Part shown: positions 19,440-27,800 of the stretch, one piece after another
How the letters are laid out: each line of letters opens with the position of its first letter
Position numbering within the stretch: the first letter of the stretch is position 1
Assembly: GCA_977006965.1 (NCBI GenBank)
Contig: OZ345373.1
Coordinates: forward strand, 434,001 to 498,000
Origin: Phymatolithon calcareum
Taxonomy: Eukaryota; Rhodophyta; Florideophyceae; Hapalidiales
DNA: 64,000 nucleotides
Direction of reading: 5' to 3'
The notes under the pieces: model-generated
Told to the model about the DNA's origin: nothing
Database searches by the model: none
What the model saw: the letters and a program-made list of their open reading frames with translations, nothing else
Position numbers and translations under genes: made by a program

Positions 19440-19900
19440 CACATCGGGGAGGGGGTTCTTAAACGGAAGCCCGTTCGGGAGGACAACTTTGCGTGGGGGG
19501 CTCTTAAACGGAAGCCCGCTCGGGGGGGGGGCTCTTAATCAGGAGCTCACTCGGGGGGCAGCTTCGGGGGCGCTCTTCAACGGGAGCTCGCTCGGGGTGG
19601 GGGGCGGGACAGCTTCGGAGGCGCTCTTCAACGGGAGCTCGCTCGGGGTGGGGGGCGGGACAGCTTCGGAGGCGCTCTTCAACGGAAGCTCTCTCGGGGG
19701 GACAACTTCGGGAGCGCTCTTTAAAGGAAGCTCGCTCGGGGGGACAGCTTTGGGAGGCTCTTTATCGGGAGCTCACGGGGGGACAGCTTCGGGGGCGGTC
19801 TTCAGCGGAAGCTCGTTCGGGGGGACAACTTCGAGTAGGCGCTCTTCAACGGAAGCTCGCTCGGGCGGATATCTTCGGGGGACGCTTTTCAACGAAAGCC
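19440..19900 (+). repeat. G-rich minisatellite with 51- and 42-bp units
   Basis: Tandem copies of a unit around CGCTCTTCAACGGGAGCTCG recur at 19571, 19622 and 19673 (51 bp apart), then at about 19715 (42 bp). Both spacings are multiples of three, and one frame (19489-20007, no ATG at the start) reads through as Gly/Ser-rich repeats of GALFNGSSLG. It could be a remnant of a repetitive structural protein or pure satellite expansion. 19901-20329 continues GC-rich without a recognised gene. Confidence 0.65.
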
Positions 19901-20329
19901 CGCCCAGGAGGGCAGTCAGAAGGCCATCATTGGGAATCACAATCGCGGGGGACAGCTTGAAAAACCGGCGGGCGGCTCTTCGCAGCGCGGCCTCCAGGGA
20001 CTCGTGACGGCCGACATCACGGAAAACAGTCGTGGACCGGTATCAATATCTGACGAGTTTCATACCTGCAGCACGTAACACGATTCCTGATATTTCGCGG
20101 CGCCGATCGAAGCGTCTTGGGGGACTTTGAGCGCGTAGGCTCTCTTGTCTTGTTCTTCGGGGGGGGCGGAGTTCTTGATCGCGCCCTCCGATTTCGGGGG
20201 AAAAACCACCGAAATGCGCGCATTTGTCATGGGAATCGTCATGGTGACAAGTGCCGGCGCGGGCTCCACGCCCGCGCCGGAGATCTTCAGTTTCTTGTTT
20301 GTGGGCCGTTCGGTCCGGTCGTTGGGTTC

Positions 20330-20564
20330 CCGTTACAGCGCGTTTGCAGCGCACAGCGGAAGAAACTCATCCCACGTCGCCATTGCGTCCGAAATGCTGG
20401 ATACACGGAGATGTTTCAAATGGCCGCGGTGTTCGCTGCCCTCGCAGTGTTGTCACAACGATGACGAATTCGAGGCCAATGCTTAATGTCTTGCTTGACG
20501 GGCTGTGATGCGTCCGGCTGGAACAATCCGACTTCTCTAGCAAGAAGTCCGGGGTTTTCAACTC
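20330..20564 (+). promoter_or_regulatory. Upstream region of Cys-rich copy 1, conserved among paralogues
   Basis: Blocks TTGCAGCGCACAGCGGAAG, ACACGGAGATGTTTCAAAT, GTGTTGTCACAACGATGACG, TTGACGGGCTGTGATGCGT and AATCCGACTTCTCTAGCAAG recur ahead of copies 2, 3 and (diverged) 4. This is the likely promoter and 5' leader. No obvious TATA box is visible. Confidence 0.6.
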
Positions 20565-22556
20565 ATGGCGGTTTCTCTCTTCGTGCTCCTTTCTGTCGCC
20601 GTCATCGGGCACATTTTAATTCTCTCCGCGGCTCAAGATCTCTTTCCATGTGACGACGGGTTCGGGTTGGAAAGGAAAAGTGTCACTACTAAGCCAAGGC
20701 ATACAATTAGTGCTGTTGCGAAGCGGGAACAGTCTGTCAAGGTGTACGCTGATGAATGTCTCCGTAACCTCGAATGCCCGATTTCCAAGTATTGTCATGG
20801 CGCAGACCCGCTCGTATATGGACGAGGATGTTCTGCAGATTTTGACTTATGTGAGGTGCCGCCAAATCGATGCTTACCTCGTCCGGGCGTGAACAAAGAA
20901 TGTGCATATGATGTCCGGGATTGTGGCGAGGGACTATATTGTGCATACGGAACAAGGACAAGCAGCTATCCCGTTTGCCTTCCTAAACTTCCAAAGGGAC
21001 ACAAGTGCACTCGAGGTGCAACCGACCCGTGTGCCGGCACTCTCGCTTGCATCGTTCAAGATTTCAATACAGGGAGATGCGATGTCTTCTCAGGGGAAGA
21101 GGGTACCAAGTGCTGGAGAAACACACATTGCAATCAACAGCGTGGATTCAGTTGCGATCGCAGTGGCAGCGGGAATACAGGAGTTTGCACAAAGAAGCCT
21201 GCGGCCGGGGAGCCCTGCTCTGATTCTGGGTGCGTGGGATTTTGTTTGCATGGCTACAATGGGAAAAACGTATGTGTGAACCAAAGAAAGATTGGGCAGC
21301 TATGCTTATGGACAGAGCATTGCTTACCACACGGCGATTACTGGGAAAGGTCTGATATGTCCCTTTGTAATAGTCACAACAGGAACGGCACATGGCAAGG
21401 CGTCTGCGTAATGGTGTCAAAATTACTTCGCCTGCCAGGTCAACCGTGTGACCCAAATCAAGATGCTTGCGACGCAAGACGGAATTTGCGTTGTGACAAA
21501 TACAATGGAAATTTCGTTTGCATGCAGAAGTCCTATAGAGGGGCCCCTTGCGTGCCAGACTCGCCATTCAGCGAGTGCGTAGGGGTGATTGCAATGGAAT
21601 GTCGACGTCAATTGCGACCAACCAGCAAAACTTCTTTCGGAGTGCATATGTGCTTGCCAGTGCGCGAAACGGTGAAAATTGGAGAGATTTGCAATTCTGC
21701 GGAACATACGGTTTGCGAAAAAGGATCAACTTGTGTTAAAGGCCGTGGAATTGCGCACGCAGAGGGAAGACGTAGCGACAACTTTCCAGAGCCTGTCGCG
21801 TATTGCCTAAAACCGGTCCCAATCGGAGGTGATTGTAGCAGCAAGTTTGCAACTTTCTGTGGCAGTGGGTCTTTTTGCGTCAACGGCACATGCGCGAAAG
21901 CGAAAAGCCCATCCAATGATATCCCCATGTTCTCTGGCGACGGTATCAGCTGCACTTCTCGACCGTGTGCCCCAGGTTTGTCGTGCGAGTTCGATGATAA
22001 GAGGTGTGGCACCGAAACAGTTGTGGTTGGTGCGGGGGAGAGCTGCTCAAGGAGGCCGACGAAAAAAGTGGTAAGTACACAGCATTACTTATCGAGTCTA
22101 TCTTTCGTTCCTTCAATCTTGATTTATAATCTGACCATCGGCACGAGGTTTGTTTCTTATGCTCAGAAATGCGAAAAAGGAACATGGTGTTTACGAGGAC
22201 TGGAAGAGCCACGTATGCTGAGGTGCCGTCCACCTGGGGATGTTGGTGCACCTTGCATGGATGATGGTCATTGCAAGGGACATTTCAAATGTTACTTCGG
22301 GAGCGGAGGCACGTGCTATAATCCCAGAACGGCAGTACCGCTTGGAGGTAAATGCATTCCAAAGCAATCGATATGTAGATCTGTCAAGAATGAAAGCGCA
22401 TTCCCAAAGTGCCTGGCGAAAGGACGTTCGTTTACTTGCCAAATTGAGGCAGGATTGTTCGATCCTTGTTCCCCAACCAAGAATATTGTATGTTCCAACA
22501 ACCTCACCTGCAGCGAAAATTCTGTTTGCGAGCCATCGGAGGAAGTCAGAGCGTAA
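20565..22556 (+). CDS. Secreted cysteine-rich protein, copy 1 (one 96-nt intron)
   Basis: Probable extracellular protein of 631 aa after splicing. The ATG at 20565 starts a signal peptide (hydrophobic residues 3-23, cleavage predicted near SAAQ-DLF). The mature part is a series of Cys modules of the form G-x2-C-x5-6-C-x3-L-x-C...C, for example GQPCDPNQDACDARRNLRC, like Dickkopf-N or prokineticin-type disulfide folds; no catalytic motif is seen. An intron runs 22071-22166 (GTAAGT...CAG, CTGAC branch-like site), phase 0. Its length is a multiple of three and it lacks stops, so the unspliced frame is also open. The same intron in copies 4 and 5 is 97 nt, and in copy 5 it contains a stop, supporting splicing. 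Role unknown; a surface, wall, adhesion or defence protein is possible. Confidence 0.85.
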   Translation: MAVSLFVLLSVAVIGHILILSAAQDLFPCDDGFGLERKSVTTKPRHTISAVAKREQSVKVYADECLRNLECPISKYCHGADPLVYGRGCSADFDLCEVPPNRCLPRPGVNKECAYDVRDCGEGLYCAYGTRTSSYPVCLPKLPKGHKCTRGATDPCAGTLACIVQDFNTGRCDVFSGEEGTKCWRNTHCNQQRGFSCDRSGSGNTGVCTKKPAAGEPCSDSGCVGFCLHGYNGKNVCVNQRKIGQLCLWTEHCLPHGDYWERSDMSLCNSHNRNGTWQGVCVMVSKLLRLPGQPCDPNQDACDARRNLRCDKYNGNFVCMQKSYRGAPCVPDSPFSECVGVIAMECRRQLRPTSKTSFGVHMCLPVRETVKIGEICNSAEHTVCEKGSTCVKGRGIAHAEGRRSDNFPEPVAYCLKPVPIGGDCSSKFATFCGSGSFCVNGTCAKAKSPSNDIPMFSGDGISCTSRPCAPGLSCEFDDKRCGTETVVVGAGESCSRRPTKKVVSTQHYLSSLSFVPSILIYNLTIGTRFVSYAQKCEKGTWCLRGLEEPRMLRCRPPGDVGAPCMDDGHCKGHFKCYFGSGGTCYNPRTAVPLGGKCIPKQSICRSVKNESAFPKCLAKGRSFTCQIEAGLFDPCSPTKNIVCSNNLTCSENSVCEPSEEVRA

Positions 22557-22868
22557 AATGCTATGCAGACCTTGTCCAGTAAAATCGAGAGGGCCGGACG
22601 TGGAGTGTAAAAATATGGCACTCTAGAAATCAACAATCCATTGCAGTAGAATCCGAGTGGACCGAACGACCAATTATGAGACAACGCATGTGCACGAAGA
22701 CGTCGTGGTGGTCGACGGGAAATTGTGGTTGCTACTGTACTACACATCGGCCAGTGGCTAGTGCCACTTCAGCGACTGCTCTTTCACCAATCAATGCAAA
22801 ATTCCAGAGCCACCGATTTGGAAAGAGACGTTCTAATGTATATGGAGGACATGATCATCCTCGTCGAA
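22557..22868 (+). other. 3' flank of Cys-rich copy 1
   Basis: Conserved with the 3' flanks of copies 2, 3 and 5 (GACGTGGAGTGTAAAAATATGGCA-type block, then the CATGGTGGTCGRCGGGAAATT region). It probably contains the 3' UTR. The match to copy 2 ends at the LINE insertion. Confidence 0.6.
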
Positions 22869-23124
22869 ATAGACGTGATAATGCGAGCCAGAGACCTTCG
22901 TTGGAACTGGCTTGGTCACATTCTTAGAATGGACGAGCGCCGCCTGGTCCGCCAGGTGCTGATCCAATGCGTCAGACCAACACCTGAATCAATCTTTGGT
23001 GACCTACCTAGCCTAGACGTCCAAACCGCAGTCCAGCTCGCTAACAATAGAATAGAGTGGAAAAAACTCAGACCCTCGAATCGCTGCTAGACCCATTAGG
23101 GGAAAAGGCAAAATGAATGAATGA
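22869..23124 (+). mobile_element. Short 5'-truncated LINE 3' end with 12-bp target duplication
   Basis: Encodes a typical LINE C-terminal tail (DLRWNWLGHILRMDERRLVRQV, stop at about 23088) and ends in an (AATG)n tail at 23111-23124. The target sequence ATCCTCGTCGAA is duplicated at 22857-22868 and 23125-23136, and the uninterrupted site is present in copy 2 at about 30093. It is a dead fragment of a family different from the LINE at 13.7 kb. Confidence 0.9.
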
Positions 23125-23142
23125 ATCCTCGTCGAACAATAT

Positions 23143-26100
23143 CCCTACTATGCCAAATGACCACTGCAGTGGTCATTTGGGACTTTGGGGGCGAATTTAT
23201 GATAAGGGCACGTAACTCAAATGACCACTAAGTGGTCATTTGCAACTAGTTGCTGGGACATCGACAATCCTTGAACTTGCTATCATTGCTTGTTATACGA
23301 AGTGCAAACGTGAGGCCTGACTTCATGTAGGACCAGTACCGAAGCACGCAATGAAAAAGAAACAAGTCAAAGAGTGATGTAATGGCATTTCGAAGATTTC
23401 GAGTGATTTTGTGGTGCTGTCGTAGCTGTGCAGATTGTATTTGCTTAAGGTCTAGAAGCTCCCACGCAAGAGAGCAGTGGTGAGCTCAATGCCAACCATG
23501 CATGATGGATGCTTCGTGCAGAGCAGTGCAATACAATAGAAAAGCAATAAATTAAGTACTAAGAAATCCCGAGCTTTTGTCTGCACTCCGCACGATCAGC
23601 CCCGTTTGTTCTGGCGAAGGCAGTAACATCTCCATGGCTGATAGGTTTCAGCGTGGATGGAGAGTTCGTGGAAGGGGATCGCGAGGAAGACCACGCACAA
23701 CTCGTGAGAGAGGAGGACGTTCTGGAGTGACTCGAGAAGTTGACGCATCGCATGGGTGGAAAATGCGCACCCCAGAGTCACATGGTATAATGCAAGAGGA
23801 GGAGTTTACTAATGGCTTTCTCTCGCATAAAGCAAAGCTTTTCTGCGTGTCTGCTATAGAGAAACTCAAGATTGAACTACAGGCTCAACAGTTAACATCA
23901 AGTCGCGTGGACCAAGTCCTCCTCTTTTGTGGAGATTTGCTGCGACATTGCAAGATTTGGATGAATGAATGGATTGCTCTACACTCTACTGAAGCGTCAC
24001 CAATTCGAATGCGTGACCTCTATCAGTACTTAGGCATTCTTCTACTATCTCATTTAACGGGCTTGAGTTTTGAGAAAACGATCGACATACAGAGGGACCT
24101 TGGGAGCATTGCTCCTTCGCTGGAAAGAATAAGATTTATAAGCACCCACATTCTGGCCTACTCTGCCACTGGTCGAGGGGACTTACATGCGACCACTTGG
24201 GGAGCTCAAAGAGACCGGACGCAATATCTCAACACTTTTGAGCGAGCGGCATTTAAAATGTCGTGCAGAGTTTTTTTGACCCCAAACCATACGCTTGCCA
24301 CTCTCGATGATGACTTATACGGCACAAGAGCATATGACAATCAGGTAAATTCCTTAAGCAATCGAAAGGCGGACAAAGAGGGGCATAGAGCAGATGCAGT
24401 GGCTGACTCCTTGTTTCGCGTGACGCTCATGGTCCGATTTCGTCGCAGGGGGGAAAGTCAATTGACGAATGTATCCAAACTTGTCGAGAATATGATTGAA
24501 GGCCGGGGAGAACAAAGCTTGCACGGTCTTGTTCTCACTTGCGATCGCGGATACGGCAGTAATGAGCTTATTAGCTTACTGTCGACATTTGATATCGGAA
24601 CTATCGTTATCATGCCAGAGCACATGCTTCGGTGTCACCCTTTTGTGGGGAGGTCTTTCCTAAGCAATGGGAGGTACGACTTAGAGGTGGAATCCAGTCT
24701 GCAGGAGCAAATTGGCTCTGAGAGTGGGGCTGATCAAATTGCTTCCAGCGACGGTGAAGATAACAACACAGAGCTTCCGATCACTTCGCGTCTAATGATT
24801 CGTCAAGCTGAGCATGACCGGAGGCGCAATTTTATAATCGACGACTCTCCTGACTGTGGCCCAGATGTATTTTTTGCCACAAAGCCTTTGAAGCTTAACA
24901 GAAAGAGGAGTTTCAGTGGAACAACGAAAAGAATCGTGACAGCGGTGGCCGTCCGGGAGAGAGGTTCAAATACGTTTTCGAGAATTTTACGTTTCATGTA
25001 TTCAGTGCCCTCCGGAATGGCGAAAAGCATTGAAACTTGGATTGCTGTCCCCAAGACCACACTGACTGACCATTTACTTTTTGCAAAAGAATCCTATTTG
25101 GCATCATTTCCAGAGTCCTCGGCATCTCCAGAATTTTACAAATGCGTCATTGAAGAATCACTACGACTCGTGAATGTGAAGACAATTGGACAGAGATGTG
25201 CTGATTGGTTCTTACTTCGCCAGTTTAGACGGACAGCAACAAAGTCTGGAAAAAGTCTGCTGCGTGACCCCGACGTTCGCAATGCTGTTCATCTGGAGCC
25301 ATGCTTGGATGAATATTCAGTCTCAATGGCGATGACTCTGAAGCATCTATCCGATACGTGGTTCAGCAGCATGAGATCAACAGAGCCTATGATGCGCGGA
25401 ACAGCTAACGAATCTGCAGCTCTTCGAGCTTTGTCCTCAAAACTATTCGTGAAAGCTGTTTTTGAATGCGGCATGCTATCGAAGGCTGGTTCTGAGTGGA
25501 TGGCCTGCTCCCCTGATGGTGTTGCATTACTTGACTTATCCTTACTTTCATTCTCGACTGCCGAATCATTGTCACCGTTACCAGAGACACAGTTTCCAAG
25601 TCTTTCTCGAACAGCTTTAGCGGCCGTGGAGATCAAGACAAGTGTCGCAAGTTCAAGCATTGACAGATGTATCACGAGGGCTACGGCCAACACTGTGTGT
25701 TGTACAGTTGGAGAGTTATCGTTCTTGAACTTCATACCCAAAGAGCACATCGGACAAATTCTTCATCAGATGGTGGTGCTGTCGGTTAATTTCTCAGTGT
25801 ACGTTTCGGCCTCCGAAGGTGGCGTACTTTTCATTGCTGTGGTCTACTGTCCAAGCAGTATCATTGCACTCTGCTACCTTACACTTCAGCGTCGTGTGTC
25901 GTTTGCGCTGGCCTGGGCTCACGTCCAGAGCCCAACTATACCCGACTTCACGGATTCTGAAACAAAGAAGGTTCTGGAAGGAAGGCTTGCGTTTTGGAGA
26001 GAAGTGAATTCATTCGTGCTCTCTAGCGGACCATTACCTCCTATCAAACTATTCAAACACGGATCACAGAGTTTATACTCTAAAACAAAAGGGGGAGTGG

Positions 26101-27339
26101 ATGGAACTGCGCAATCGAGAGCTCTCTTACGTTCATCAACGTAATCTCTGGCATGGGAACAGAAACTGGTGTCACAGACGCTTAAGACATTAGTGGTCAA
26201 CGCCTTCCTAGCGTGGCGTATGTCACAAAAGTCTGAATTTCTGGCGGACGGAACCACTTTTGCAAATTTGATCCAATTTCGGGCCAAGCTAAATGCTGTG
26301 CAATCTCTTCCGGCCTTTGTGTGGGACGTGGGTCGAGAATTACTCGCAGTTTCATCGAGCATCGAAGATGAGGACGATACAGTTGACACTCCTATGTCAA
26401 ATGAGGAATATCGGAGGCTCCAGGAACTCGCGTTAAGCCGAAAAGGGAAGCGATTGGAATTTTATAATAGTGCGGATGGTACGAAACTGCGACTTGAAGT
26501 TATCAATCATCCTCAGCGTTTCTTCCAAGGAGAGAAATTCCACTGTTGCCTTTGCGGCAACAGCCAGAGTGGAAGTCGTGTAAGGACATGTTTCAAGTGT
26601 ATGACATGTCATGTGCCTCTTTGCGTGCGACCGAAGGCGGGTGATCAGAACAGCTGCTGGAGTGTGTGGCACGAATCGTCTACACTTACACCACGTATTA
26701 GAGAGAAGATACCCAGAGAAAGGGAAAATAGTCGTGCTTCTCAGGAGTCCTCTTCGAATTTGGAAAGAGTAACAGACCAGAATTCCTAGACGCTGGATCC
26801 CTAGCACACTGTTTTCCTGGCTTAATGTTTAAAATGCAGCCCGTGAATGAACGTCCTTAAGGGCGCATTTAAGGTAAAAGTTCGAAGTTTAGTGGCTGCG
26901 ACACACCACCGCTGGCACAAGTCCGCAGCTCAATTAAATGCAGAGTAAATCCGTAGTAGACCGTTCACGAACCATTCCGAACGTTTTAGGTGGTTTTGGC
27001 GCCTGAAAAATGACCGTTCATAAATAAATATTGCACAAACCATGTTTTTTCATAATTGTGATTACTATGTGCATTTCAAATGATCACTGTTGTGATCAGT
27101 AGTGATCATTTGATGTTTTGCGTCAAAACGGACAACTAAAGTAGGCTCAGATGCTCGGCACTGCCAGGTCTCTAGTACAAGATTGGGGCAGTCTTTTTCT
27201 AAACGGACTTCGCGAGCAGATAGAACAAGTCAGAAGCTACCATCCCTGTTCATTTCATGCTCAACAATGAATTTTGGACGAATTTGTGACACAAAATAAA
27301 AAATGACCACTACAGTGGTCATTTTTGCCAATAGTAGGG
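23143..27339 (+). mobile_element. piggyBac-like element encoding a transposase-YqaJ nuclease, ATAT target duplication
   Basis: A 4.2-kb DNA transposon. The ends start CCCTACTAT and finish ATAGTAGGG, with imperfect inverted repeats of about 40 bp that include a palindrome built on AAATGACCACT / AGTGGTCATTT (23154-23179 and 27301-27324). Further palindromes lie inside (23218-23242; 27077-27112). Flanking ATAT (23139-23142 and 27340-27343) is a 4-bp duplication. CCC...GGG ends, a 4-bp palindromic target and a C-terminal Cys-rich finger all fit the piggyBac superfamily. It sits only six bases beyond the LINE insertion in the 3' flank of Cys-rich copy 1. Confidence 0.85.
23634..26789 (+). CDS. piggyBac-like DDE transposase fused to a YqaJ/lambda-exonuclease domain (one internal stop)
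   Basis: The first ATG of the open frame is at 23634; numbering here is from the frame start at 23577. A basic RG-rich N-terminus is followed by a piggyBac-like entry (LYQYLGILLLSHLTGLSFEK). Catalytic candidates are D245 (TLDDDLYG), D323 (TCDRGYGS) and D422/D423 (IIDDSPD). The spacings of 78 and about 100 match those I recall for piggyBac. Residues 600-700 hold a PD-(D/E)xK nuclease of YqaJ type: E612, D647 in ACSPDG, E685-x-K687 in VEIK. A single TAA at 26142-26144 interrupts the frame, which then continues with VVNAFLAW, the usual post-catalytic piggyBac helix, and a Cys-rich finger (CCLCGN...CFKCMTCHVPLCV...CW..WH). So the nuclease is embedded inside the transposase. Nearly intact apart from that stop; GTAATC...CACAG around it could be a 37-nt intron but would shift the frame. 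Confidence 0.8.
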
Positions 27340-27352
27340 ATATTACTATCCC

Positions 27353-27800
27353 CTGGTGGTACGTTCCCGCGACGCATGCACATGGAACTTCTAAACATGC
27401 GCCGAAGAAGTTGCGTGCGCTAATTACATCATATCGATTAGTATGAGCCAATTATTTCCTTATTGTTTCTATCATATTGTCGCATGGCGCATGTTCATGC
27501 GTCGTATGGAACGGCCCTGAGCGTAAACGTTGTCTTGCGCATGCATTCCATCGCTTGAGAAGAGCAGGGTCTTCAGCACAGCAGCGCACAGCGGAAGAAA
27601 CTCATCCCATGTCGCCATTGAGTCCGAAATGCTGGATGGATACACGGAGATGCTTCAAATTTCCGCGGCGTTCGCTGTCCTCATGTTGTCACAACGATGA
27701 CGAATTCGAGGCAAATGCTTAATATCTAGCCTGACGGGCTGTGATGCGTTTGGATGGAGCAATCCGACTTCTCTAGCAAGCAGTCTGGGTTTTTCAACGT
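27353..27800 (+). promoter_or_regulatory. Upstream region of Cys-rich copy 2, with a fold-back block
   Basis: 27353-27575 is closely repeated at 55728-55945. Within it the ends GTTCCCGCGACGCATG (27361) and CATGCGTCGTATGGAAC (to about 27511) form an imperfect inverted repeat around an AT-rich middle, like a MITE of about 150 bp. From 27560 the sequence matches the promoters of copies 1 and 3 up to the ATG at 27801. Confidence 0.65.

Noticed and set aside
20145-20508. Overlapping ORFs upstream of Cys-rich copy 1
   Set aside because: They cover the conserved leader in three frames and are not conserved as protein ahead of copies 2-4.
23154-23242. CRISPR-like repeats
   Set aside because: The repeated units are palindromes at transposon ends with no regular spacers, in eukaryotic DNA.
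26141-26177. 37-nt intron bridging the stop in the YqaJ-transposase
   Set aside because: It would shift the frame, whereas reading straight past the stop keeps the piggyBac helix and finger in frame. A single nonsense change is simpler.
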